A stretch of DNA of 64,000 nucleotides, from the NCBI RefSeq assembly GCF_018614585.1, contig NZ_JAGGOI010000007.1:124001-188000 (forward strand), in the 5' to 3' direction. The notes beneath the pieces were generated by a model. The model was given only the letters and a program-made list of their open reading frames with translations, was not told where the DNA came from and did not search any database. Source of the stretch: Streptomyces sp. ISL-1 (lineage in GTDB: Bacteria > Actinomycetota > Actinomycetes > Streptomycetales > Streptomycetaceae). Below are positions 53,741 through 61,817 of this stretch, in pieces. A program made the position numbers and the translations under genes. Numbering within the stretch: position 1 is the stretch's first letter; each line of letters starts with the position of its first letter.

Positions 53741-55285
53741 GTGAATACGACCATACTCGGACGCGTGTTCCTGACGATCAGTACCACCGGCACCCCAGAA
53801 CGTCCCGCCACCGACCTCGGCTTTCTGCTGCACAAGCATCCCGACAAGGCGCAGACGTTCTCCACGTCGCACGGCACGGCGCATGTCTTCTACCCCGAGG
53901 CGTCCGCCGAGCGCTGCACGGCCGCGCTGCTGCTGGAGGTGGATCCGGTGGCGCTCGTGCGGCGCGGCAAGGGCAAGGGTCGTGGCGGGGCGCCCGATTC
54001 TGCGCTCGCGCAGTACGTCAATGACCGGCCGTACGCGGCGTCCTCTCTGCTGGCCGTCGCGCTGAGCACGGTCTTCAAGAGCGCGCTGCGGGGCGTGTGC
54101 GCCGCGCTGCCCGGACGCGCCGAGGCCCCGATGCCGCTGCGCGTCGAGGTGCCCGCGCTGCCCGCGCGCGGAGGGGCGGAGCTGGCCGGAAAGCTGTTCG
54201 GGCCGCTCGGTTGGACGTCGGTCGAGGTCGAGCCGGTCGCGCTGGACGAGCAGTTCCCCGAGTGGGGCGACTCGCGCTATGTCCAGCTGACGCTGGAAGG
54301 GGAGCTGCGGCTCGCCGACGCGCTGCGGCAGTTGTACGTCCTGCTGCCGGTGCTCGACGACGCCAAGCACTACTGGGTCGCGCCCGACGAGGTGGACAAG
54401 CTGCTGCGGGCGGGCGAGGGCTGGCTGGCCGAGCACCCCGAACAGAAGCTGATCACCAGCCGCTATCTGTCCCGCCGCTGGGGGCTCACCCGGCAGGCGA
54501 TGGAACGTCTTGAGCTGGTACGGCTGGCCGAGGCCGACGACCTCGAAGTCGAGGACGTCGACAATGCCGTTGACGAGACGACGGACACCGAAGAGAAGCC
54601 GGTTCCGCTCGCCGAGCAGCGGCGGGACGCGATTCTTGAGGCGCTGCGCGGGGCCGGGGTGAACCGGGTGCTCGACCTGGGCTGTGGACAGGGCCAGCTG
54701 GTGCAGGCGCTGCTCAAGGACGTCAGCTTCACCGAGATCGTGGGAGTTGATGTGTCGGTGCGTGCGCTGACCATCGCCGGGCGCAGGCTGAAGCTGGACC
54801 GGATGGGGGAGCGGCAGGCCGCTCGGGTCAAGCTGCTGCAGGGCGCGCTCACCTACACCGACAAGCGGCTGGCCGGCTATGACGCGGCCGTGCTCTGCGA
54901 GGTCATCGAGCACCTTGATCTGCCCCGGCTGCCCGCGCTGGAGTACGCGGTGTTCGGATCCGCCCGGCCGCAGACCGTGATCGTGACGACGCCGAACGTC
55001 GAGTACAACGTCCGCTGGGAGACCCTGCCCGCCGGGCACGCGCGCCATGGGGACCACCGCTTCGAGTGGACGAGGCAGGAGTTCCGCACCTGGGCGGAGG
55101 GCGTCGCCGAACGGGACGGCTACGGCGTCGAGTTCGTCCCGGTAGGGCCCGACGACCCCGAGGTGGGGCCGCCGACCCAGATGGCTGTCTTCACCAGGAC
55201 CGACAAGGCCGAGGCTGACAAGAACAAGCCCGAGGCCGAGGCTGAGACCGAAACCGAGACCGAGAAGGAGGCGAAGGCCGCATGA
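53741..55285 (+). CDS. hen1: Hen1, 3'-terminal RNA ribose 2'-O-methyltransferase
   Basis: A 514-residue bacterial Hen1. The N-terminal half (about 1-240; FLTISTTGTPERPATDLGFL, RYVQLTLEGELRLADALRQLY) is the Hen1-specific domain that activates the Pnkp ligase. The C-terminal half is a methyltransferase with DLGCGQGQL (about 306) and the metal-binding CEVIEHLDLPRLP plus DHRF. A charged Glu/Lys tail follows. It overlaps pnkp by ATGA. It 2'-O-methylates the 3' end at repaired RNA breaks, protecting the joint from recutting. GTG 53765 (VFLTISTTG) is an equally plausible start and matches homologue N-termini better. Confidence 0.95.
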   Translation: MNTTILGRVFLTISTTGTPERPATDLGFLLHKHPDKAQTFSTSHGTAHVFYPEASAERCTAALLLEVDPVALVRRGKGKGRGGAPDSALAQYVNDRPYAASSLLAVALSTVFKSALRGVCAALPGRAEAPMPLRVEVPALPARGGAELAGKLFGPLGWTSVEVEPVALDEQFPEWGDSRYVQLTLEGELRLADALRQLYVLLPVLDDAKHYWVAPDEVDKLLRAGEGWLAEHPEQKLITSRYLSRRWGLTRQAMERLELVRLAEADDLEVEDVDNAVDETTDTEEKPVPLAEQRRDAILEALRGAGVNRVLDLGCGQGQLVQALLKDVSFTEIVGVDVSVRALTIAGRRLKLDRMGERQAARVKLLQGALTYTDKRLAGYDAAVLCEVIEHLDLPRLPALEYAVFGSARPQTVIVTTPNVEYNVRWETLPAGHARHGDHRFEWTRQEFRTWAEGVAERDGYGVEFVPVGPDDPEVGPPTQMAVFTRTDKAEADKNKPEAEAETETETEKEAKAA

Positions 55286-57870
55286 CCAGCACAAACACCA
55301 CGACCGCCGCGCCGGCGAAGCGCAGGCTCCCGGTGACCGACCTGTCCCTCGTCGTCCTCATCGGCGCCACCGGATCCGGCAAGTCCACCTTCGCCCGCCA
55401 GCATTTCAAGCCCACCGAGGTCATCTCCTCCGACTTCTGCCGCGGCCTCGTCGCCGACGACCAGAACGACCAGGGTGCGAGCGGCGACGCCTTCGACGTA
55501 CTGCACTACATCGCCGGCAAGCGGCTCGCGGCCGGGCGGCTGACCGTCGTCGACGCCACCAGCGTGCAGCCGGAGAGCCGCAGGCAGCTGGTGCAGCTGG
55601 CGCGGCAGTACGACGTGCTTCCCATCGCGATCGTTCTCGACCTCCCGGAAGAGGTGTGCTCCCAGCGCAATGCGCTGCGCCCCGACCGGGCCGGGATGCC
55701 GCGCCATGTCATCCAGCGTCACCGCCGTGAACTGCGGCGCTCGCTGCGCGGACTGGAGCGCGAGGGCTTCCGCAAGGTGCACATCCTGCGCAGCGTGGAG
55801 GAGGTCGAGACCGCCGAGGTCGTCCTGGAGCGTCGCTACAACGACCTCACGCACCTCACTGGCCCCTTCGACATCATCGGCGACATCCACGGCTGCAGCT
55901 CTGAGCTGGAGACCCTGCTCGCCAAGCTCGGTTATGCGGACGGCGCCCACCCCGCGGGGCGTACGGCCGTTTTCGTCGGCGACCTCGTCGACCGCGGACC
56001 GGACAGCCCCGGTGTGCTGCGCCGGGTGATGAGCATGGTCGCGTCGGGCAACGCCCTGTGTGTGCCCGGGAACCACGAGAACAAGCTCGGCCGCTACCTG
56101 AAGGGCAGGAACGTCCAGCACACGCACGGACTGGCCGAGACCGTCGAGCAGTTGGAGAAGGAGGACGACTCCTTCCGCGAGCAGGTGCGGGAATTCATCG
56201 ACGGCCTGGTCAGCCACTACGTCCTGGACGAGGGCAAGCTGGTGGTCTGCCACGCCGGTCTGCCCGAGAAGTACCACGGACGCACCTCCGGCCGGGTCCG
56301 CTCGCACGCGCTGTACGGCGACACGACAGGCGAGACCGACGAGTTCGGCCTGCCCGTGCGCTACCCGTGGGCGGAGGACTACAGAGGGCGCGCCGCTGTG
56401 GTCTACGGCCACACACCCGTGCCCAGCACATCGTGGATCAACAACACCATCTGCCTGGACACCGGAGCGGTCTTCGGCGGCAGAATGACCGCGCTGCGCT
56501 GGCCGGAGCGCGAACTGGTCGACGTACCGGCCGAGAAGGTCTGGTACGAGCCGGTCAAGCCGCTCGGCACCGAAGCGCCCGGCGGCCGCGAAGGCAGGCC
56601 GCTCGACCTCGCCGATGTGCAGGGACGGCGGGTCGTGGAGACCCGGCACATGGCCCGCATCGGCGTACGCGAGGAGAACGCCGCGGCGGCGCTCGAAGTA
56701 ATGAGCCGTTTCGCGGTCGACCCGCGGCTGCTCACGTACCTGCCGCCGACGATGTCGCCGACCGCGACCTCGAAGGAGGAAGGCTATCTGGAGCACCCGG
56801 CCGAGGCCTTCGCGCAGTACCGGGCCGACGGCGTCGCCAAGGTCGTGTGCGAGGAGAAGCACATGGGCTCGCGGGCGGTGGCGCTCGTCTGCCGGGACGC
56901 CGAGGTCGCGCGCGAGCGGTTCGGGGTCGGGGCTGCCTCCCCGGCCGGGGGCTCCGGGGCAGGTCCAACCGGTGCGCTGCACACCCGTACCGGGCGGCCG
57001 TTCCTCGACGACGAATCCATGACGGAAGAGATCCTGGACCGGCTGCGCACGGCCGTCACCGAAGCCGGTCTCTGGCAGGAACTGGACACCGACTGGCTCC
57101 TGCTGGACGCCGAGCTGATGCCCTGGTCCCTCAAGGCTTCCGGGCTGCTGCGCTCGCAGTACGCGGCGGTCGGCGCCGCTTCCGGCGCCGTCTTCCCCGG
57201 CGCCACGGCGGCCCTCGAAGCGGCGGTCGCGCGCGGCGTCGAGGTGGAGGGACTGCTGGCCAAGCAGCGCGGACGCGCCGGTGACGCCGCCGCGTTCACC
57301 GAGGCGTACCGGCGTTACTGCTGGACGACCGAGGGGCTTGACGGAGTGCGGCTCGCTCCGTTCCAGATCCTCGCCGTACAGGGGCGTTCGCTTGCGTCCG
57401 TGCCGCACGACGAGCAACTGGCATGGCTGGACCGGCTGGTGGAGCACGACCCCACGGGCCTGCTCCAGGTCACCCGTCGCCTCGTCGTCGAGACCGGCGA
57501 CGAGGCATCGGTCGGCGCCGGTGTCGACTGGTGGCTGGAGATGACCGGAAGGGGCGGCGAAGGCATGGTCGTCAAGCCGCTCCAGGCACTTGCCAGGGAC
57601 GGGAAGGGCCGGCTCGTGCAGCCAGGCATCAAGGTCCGCGGCCGCGAGTACCTGCGGATCATCTACGGTCCCGAGTACACCCGCCCGGAGAACCTGGAGC
57701 GGCTGCGCAATCGGTTCCTCAATCACAAGCGCTCGCTGGCGCTTCGGGAGTACGCGCTGGGTCTCGAGGCCCTGGACCGGCTGGCCGACGGCGAGCCGCT
57801 GTGGCGGGTCCACGAGGCGGTCTTCGCGGTGCTGGCACTGGAGTCGGAGCCGGTCGACCCCCGGCTGTGA
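55282..57870 (+). CDS. pnkp: Pnkp, polynucleotide kinase-phosphatase-ligase
   Basis: An 862-residue RNA-repair enzyme with three domains. The kinase has GATGSGKST near 28. The metallophosphatase has [10 protein letters not shown] (about 195), [20 protein letters not shown] and [10 protein letters not shown]. The ligase domain has the nucleotidyl lysine in [12 protein letters not shown] (about 522) with GGEGMVVKP and [16 protein letters not shown] later. It heals both ends of cleaved RNA and, as a Pnkp/Hen1 heterotetramer, seals them. Start overlaps hen1. No rtcB or anticodon nuclease was seen in the window. Confidence 0.96.
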   Translation: MTSTNTTTAAPAKRRLPVTDLSLVVLIGATGSGKSTFARQHFKPTEVISSDFCRGLVADDQNDQGASGDAFDVLHYIAGKRLAAGRLTVVDATSVQPESRRQLVQLARQYDVLPIAIVLDLPEEVCSQRNALRPDRAGMPRHVIQRHRRELRRSLRGLEREGFRKVHILRSVEEVETAEVVLERRYNDLTHLTGPFDIIGDIHGCSSELETLLAKLGYADGAHPAGRTAVFVGDLVDRGPDSPGVLRRVMSMVASGNALCVPGNHENKLGRYLKGRNVQHTHGLAETVEQLEKEDDSFREQVREFIDGLVSHYVLDEGKLVVCHAGLPEKYHGRTSGRVRSHALYGDTTGETDEFGLPVRYPWAEDYRGRAAVVYGHTPVPSTSWINNTICLDTGAVFGGRMTALRWPERELVDVPAEKVWYEPVKPLGTEAPGGREGRPLDLADVQGRRVVETRHMARIGVREENAAAALEVMSRFAVDPRLLTYLPPTMSPTATSKEEGYLEHPAEAFAQYRADGVAKVVCEEKHMGSRAVALVCRDAEVARERFGVGAASPAGGSGAGPTGALHTRTGRPFLDDESMTEEILDRLRTAVTEAGLWQELDTDWLLLDAELMPWSLKASGLLRSQYAAVGAASGAVFPGATAALEAAVARGVEVEGLLAKQRGRAGDAAAFTEAYRRYCWTTEGLDGVRLAPFQILAVQGRSLASVPHDEQLAWLDRLVEHDPTGLLQVTRRLVVETGDEASVGAGVDWWLEMTGRGGEGMVVKPLQALARDGKGRLVQPGIKVRGREYLRIIYGPEYTRPENLERLRNRFLNHKRSLALREYALGLEALDRLADGEPLWRVHEAVFAVLALESEPVDPRL

Positions 57871-57937
57871 ACTGTTCGGGTGGATCTCGTGGACCATTCG
57901 CCGGGTGAAGGGAGCCCCGCGCGGCGAGGATGGGGGC

Positions 57938-59170
57938 ATGGGATTCCACGTCGACTCCGAGACCGGGCGGCTGCGCCAGGTCATACTGCACCGGCCAGAT
58001 CTGGAGCTGAAGCGCCTCACCCCCAGTAACAAGGACGCCCTGCTCTTCGACGATGTGCTGTGGGTGCGCCGCGCCCGTCACGAGCATGACGGGTTCGCGG
58101 ACGTCCTGCGAGACCGTGGGGTGGTGGTGCACCTCTTCGGCGATCTGCTGCGCGAGTCGCTGGAGATCCCGGAGGCCAGAAAGCTCGTCCTGGACCGGGT
58201 CTTCGACGAGAAGGAGTACGGGCCGCTCGCCACCGACCACCTCAGAGCCGTCTTCGACGAGCTGCCCACGGCCGACCTGGTCGAGGCGCTCGTCGGCGGG
58301 ATGACCAAGCGGGAGTTCCTCGCCGGTCATCCCGAGCCGACCTCCGTCCGCTTCCATGTGATGGACCTGGACGACTTTCTCCTCCGGCCGCTGCCCAATC
58401 ACCTCTTCACCCGCGACACCTCCGCCTGGATCTACGACGGCGTGTCCATCAACGCCATGCGCTGGCCGGCCCGGCAGCGCGAGACCGTCCACTTCGAAGC
58501 GATCTACAAGCACCACCCGCTGTTCACCGGCCCGCGGGCGGGGGAGTTCCACCACTGGTCGGAGGGGCAGGACGACTACCCCTCCACCATCGAGGGCGGC
58601 GATGTCCTGGTCATCGGCAATGGCGCGGTGCTGATCGGGATGAGTGAGCGCACCACTCCGCAGGCCGTTGAGATGCTGGCGCGCGGGCTCTTCGCGGCGG
58701 GCTCCGCCCGGACCATCGTGGCGCTGGACATGCCCAAGCGGCGTGCCCTGATGCATCTCGACACCGTGATGACGATGGTCGACCGTGACACCTTCACCCA
58801 GTACGAGGGGCTCGGCATGCTCCGCTCGTACACCATCGAACCGGCCGTCGGACCGCAGGCCCTCAAGGTCACCGACCATCCGCCCGAGCACATGCACAGC
58901 GCGATCGCCGCCGCGCTGGGGCTGAAGGAGATCCGGGTGCTCACACCGACGCAGGACGTGCACTCGGCGGAGCGCGAGCAGTGGGACGACGGCTGCAATG
59001 TGCTCGCCGTCGAGCCGGGCGTCGTCGTGGCTTATGAGCGCAATGTCACTACAAACACCCATTTGCGCAAACAGGGCATCGAAGTGATCGAGATCCCCGG
59101 CAGTGAGCTGGGGCGGGGCCGTGGAGGTCCCCGCTGTATGAGCTGTCCGTTCGAACGCGATGCCGTGTAG
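57938..59170 (+). CDS. arcA: arginine deiminase
   Basis: A 410-residue amidinotransferase-fold enzyme converting arginine to citrulline and ammonia. [51 protein letters not shown] with the catalytic histidine, and [11 protein letters not shown] with the nucleophilic cysteine near residue 402 are all in place. ATG 57938 has GAGG 8 nt upstream; the longer frame starts inside pnkp. The ornithine carbamoyltransferase gene follows after 101 nt, giving the first two steps of the arginine deiminase route. Confidence 0.96.
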   Translation: MGFHVDSETGRLRQVILHRPDLELKRLTPSNKDALLFDDVLWVRRARHEHDGFADVLRDRGVVVHLFGDLLRESLEIPEARKLVLDRVFDEKEYGPLATDHLRAVFDELPTADLVEALVGGMTKREFLAGHPEPTSVRFHVMDLDDFLLRPLPNHLFTRDTSAWIYDGVSINAMRWPARQRETVHFEAIYKHHPLFTGPRAGEFHHWSEGQDDYPSTIEGGDVLVIGNGAVLIGMSERTTPQAVEMLARGLFAAGSARTIVALDMPKRRALMHLDTVMTMVDRDTFTQYEGLGMLRSYTIEPAVGPQALKVTDHPPEHMHSAIAAALGLKEIRVLTPTQDVHSAEREQWDDGCNVLAVEPGVVVAYERNVTTNTHLRKQGIEVIEIPGSELGRGRGGPRCMSCPFERDAV

Positions 59171-59227
59171 GGCCGTAACCCGACCCCGCGGCCCCATGGT
59201 GCCCGTATAGCAATGCAGTCTCTCGTA

Positions 59228-59233
59228 TATACT
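59228..59233 (+). promoter_or_regulatory. -10-like TATACT before ornithine carbamoyltransferase
   Basis: An AT-rich island (59205-59235) in an otherwise GC-rich stretch, including the palindrome GTATATAC. No matching -35 and no convincing ARG box were seen. Confidence 0.4.
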
Positions 59234-59271
59234 TCCACGGTCACCGCATTTGCGACCCAGGAGCAGCCACC

Positions 59272-60279
59272 ATGGCGATACATCTCGAAGGCCGCCACTT
59301 CCTCAAGGAGCTGGACTTCACCGCCGATGAGTTCCGCGGCCTGATCGATCTGGCCGCCGAGCTCAAGGCTGCCAAGCGGGCGGGCACCGAGGTCCAGCGG
59401 CTGCGCGGCAGGAACATCGCGCTGATCTTCGAGAAGTCGTCGACCCGTACGCGCTGCTCGTTCGAGGTCGCTGCCGCCGACCAGGGCGCTTCGACGACGT
59501 ACATCGACCCGTCCGGATCGCACATCGGCAGCAAGGAGTCCGCCAAGGACACCGCGCGGGTGCTCGGCCGCATGTTCGACGCCATCGAATTCCGCGGTGA
59601 CGGCCAGGCCACCGTCGAGGAGCTCGCCGCGTACGCGGGGGTGCCGGTCTACAACGGCCTCACCGACGACTGGCACCCCACCCAGATGCTCGCCGACGTG
59701 CTCACCATGACCGAGCACAGTGACAAGCCGCTCGACCGGATCTCCTTCGCCTATCTCGGGGACGCCCGCTTCAACATGGGCAACTCCTACCTGGTGACCG
59801 GCGCGCTGCTGGGCATGGACGTACGGATCGTCGCGCCGAAGTCGTACTGGCCGGCCGAGGAGATCGTGACCCTTGCCCGCGCGGCCGCCGAGACCAGCGG
59901 CGCCCGGATCATCCTCACCGAGGACATCGCCGAGGGGGTCCGGGGTGCGGACTTCGTCGCCACCGACGTCTGGGTGTCGATGGGTGAGCCCAAGGAGATC
60001 TGGGACGAGCGCATCAAGGTGCTCGGTCCCTATGCCGTGACCATGGAGGTGCTGCGCGCCACCGGCAATGCGGACGTGAAGTTCCTGCACTGCCTCCCCG
60101 CCTTCCATGACCTGGGCACCAAGGTCGCTCGCGAGATCCATGAGAGCCACGGCCTGACCGAGCTCGAGGTCACCGACGAGGTCTTCGAGTCTGAGCACTC
60201 CGTCGTCTTCGACGAGGCGGAGAACCGTATGCACACGATCAAGGCGGTCATGGTCGCCACACTCGCGGCCGCCGGATAG
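59272..60279 (+). CDS. argF: ornithine carbamoyltransferase (probably catabolic)
   Basis: A 335-residue carbamoyltransferase. [13 protein letters not shown] (about 53) is the carbamoyl-phosphate site, [11 protein letters not shown] (about 131) and DVWVSMGE (about 231) bind substrates, and LHCLPAFHD (about 271) is the ornithine cysteine loop. Position directly after arcA argues for the catabolic direction (citrulline plus phosphate to ornithine plus carbamoyl phosphate), so arcB would be an equally good name. No carbamate kinase follows. AGGAG 8 nt before the ATG. Confidence 0.95.
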   Translation: MAIHLEGRHFLKELDFTADEFRGLIDLAAELKAAKRAGTEVQRLRGRNIALIFEKSSTRTRCSFEVAAADQGASTTYIDPSGSHIGSKESAKDTARVLGRMFDAIEFRGDGQATVEELAAYAGVPVYNGLTDDWHPTQMLADVLTMTEHSDKPLDRISFAYLGDARFNMGNSYLVTGALLGMDVRIVAPKSYWPAEEIVTLARAAAETSGARIILTEDIAEGVRGADFVATDVWVSMGEPKEIWDERIKVLGPYAVTMEVLRATGNADVKFLHCLPAFHDLGTKVAREIHESHGLTELEVTDEVFESEHSVVFDEAENRMHTIKAVMVATLAAAG

Positions 60280-60332
60280 TCACGCGGTGGTCGGGGGCCG
60301 CGCCCTCTCCCGCAGCCCCGAGCGGGAGCAGG

Positions 60333-60746
60333 TCAGCAGCTCCGCGAGGGGAGCGTGAACCAGACCGCCTTGCCCGCATCGGTGAGGCGGTGCCCGCAGG
60401 CCGAGCTCAGCGCGCGGATCAGCAGCAGACCCCGGCCGTTCTCCCTCCAGGCGTCGGGCGCCGGGCCGTGCCCGGGCCGGGGCCAAACGCCCGGCGGGGC
60501 CGGGTCGCCGTCATGGACCTCCACCTGACAGCCCGTCGCCAGGAGTTCCACCACCAACTCGATGGGGCTCTCGCCACTGGTGTGCTCCACCGCGTTGGCA
60601 ACGAGCTCCGCCGTGAGCAACTCTGCCGTGTCGCTGTCCGCCGACACCTCGATCTCCGCCAGCGCCGTACGGATCAGGGCGCGGGCGATGGGCACGGCGG
60701 CCGCGGTGTGCGGCAGCGCGATGCGCCACGAGGCGGGGACTGGCAT
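60333..60746 (-). CDS. RsbW-like ATP-binding regulatory protein
   Basis: A 137-residue GHKL-fold protein of the anti-sigma-factor kinase type very abundant in Streptomyces. The N-box is ELLTAELVANAVEHT (about 44), the G1 region VEVHDGDP, and the G2 region ENGRGLLLIRAL. The frame is open to 60911, and the true start is uncertain because no clear ribosome site is visible before the ATG at 60746. No partner antisigma-antagonist is adjacent. Convergent with argF. Confidence 0.8.
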   Translation of the reverse strand: MPVPASWRIALPHTAAAVPIARALIRTALAEIEVSADSDTAELLTAELVANAVEHTSGESPIELVVELLATGCQVEVHDGDPAPPGVWPRPGHGPAPDAWRENGRGLLLIRALSSACGHRLTDAGKAVWFTLPSRSC

Positions 60747-60987
60747 GCCGGAGAGTTCGAGCAAGACGGGGGTCCATTCGAGGTGCGAGGTCGTGGATTC
60801 AACCTTACGAAGCCCAAGACGCCGGACAAGGGCTCGCGGCCCGTCCTGGATGGGACCTGTGCCACAACTGGGACGGGATCTTCGCATCGATACAAGCGTC
60901 GTATCGCGCACTCGTGACGAGAGTCACGCAATGGTGATAGCTTCGAGAGGCAGCCAGCAGCCCGCCCGCTGAAGGAGGCCACACTCC

Positions 60988-61815
60988 ATGAGCCCCTTTT
61001 CCAGCTCCGCGCAGCGCACCGAACAGTGGCGCCATCTGCGGCTCAGGACGGACGACGGGGTCGCGACCGTCACCCTCGCCCGTCCCGAGAAGCTCAACGC
61101 CCTCACCTTCGGCGCCTACGCCGACCTGCGCGACCTGCTGGCCGAGCTGGCGCGGGAGCGGTCCGTACGAGCGCTGGTGCTGGGCGGGGAGGGGCGCGGG
61201 TTCTGCTCCGGCGGTGACGTCGACGAGATCATCGGCGCGACGCTCTCCATGGACACCGCCCAGCTCCTCGACTTCAACCGGATGACCGGGCAGGTCGTAC
61301 GGGCGCTGCGCGAATGCCCCTTCCCGGTGATCGCGGCGGTGCACGGCGTCGCGGCGGGAGCCGGCGCGGTGCTGGCGCTGGCCGCGGACTTCCGTATCGC
61401 GGACCCGTCGGCCCGTTTCGCGTTCCTCTTCACCAAGGTGGGGCTCTCGGGCGGCGACATGGGCGCGGCGTATCTGCTGCCGAGGGTGGTCGGCCTCGGC
61501 CACGCCACGCGGCTGCTGATGCTCGGCGAACCGGTCCGCGCACCCGAGGCCGAACGGATCGGCCTGATCAGCGAGTTGACGGACGAGGGCCGGGCGGACG
61601 AGCGGGCGGCGGAGCTGGCCCGCCACCTTGCGGACGGCCCGGCGCTGGCGTATGCCCAGACCAAGGCGCTGCTGACGGCCGAGCTGGACATGCCGCTCGC
61701 GGCGTCGGTCGAACTGGACGCGGCGACGCAGGCGCTGCTGATGAACGGCGAGGACTACGCGGAGTTCCACGCCGCCTTCACGGAGAAGCGCCCGCCGAAG
61801 TGGCGGGGGCGCTGA
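60988..61815 (+). CDS. enoyl-CoA hydratase/isomerase
   Basis: A 275-residue crotonase-fold protein. RPEKLNALTFGAY opens the fold, GEGRGFCSGGDVDE (about 68) and HGVAAGAGAVLALAADFRIAD (about 119) form the oxyanion hole. The usual catalytic glutamate region reads FLFTKVGLSGGDMGAAYLL with Asp where Glu is common. AAGGAGG is 9 nt before the ATG. It ends 2 nt before the CoA-thioester hydroxylase fusion, and gene pairs like this occur in 2-aminobenzoyl-CoA/salicylyl-CoA degradation, so an aromatic-CoA pathway role is likely. Confidence 0.9.
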   Translation: MSPFSSSAQRTEQWRHLRLRTDDGVATVTLARPEKLNALTFGAYADLRDLLAELARERSVRALVLGGEGRGFCSGGDVDEIIGATLSMDTAQLLDFNRMTGQVVRALRECPFPVIAAVHGVAAGAGAVLALAADFRIADPSARFAFLFTKVGLSGGDMGAAYLLPRVVGLGHATRLLMLGEPVRAPEAERIGLISELTDEGRADERAAELARHLADGPALAYAQTKALLTAELDMPLAASVELDAATQALLMNGEDYAEFHAAFTEKRPPKWRGR

Positions 61816-61817
61816 CG

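Noticed and set aside
55120..58032. Minus-strand open frame of 970 codons
   Set aside because: Antisense shadow of pnkp.
59200..59240. ARG box (ArgR site) before ornithine carbamoyltransferase
   Set aside because: The AT-rich island does not match two recognisable ARG half-sites; kept only as a -10-like element.
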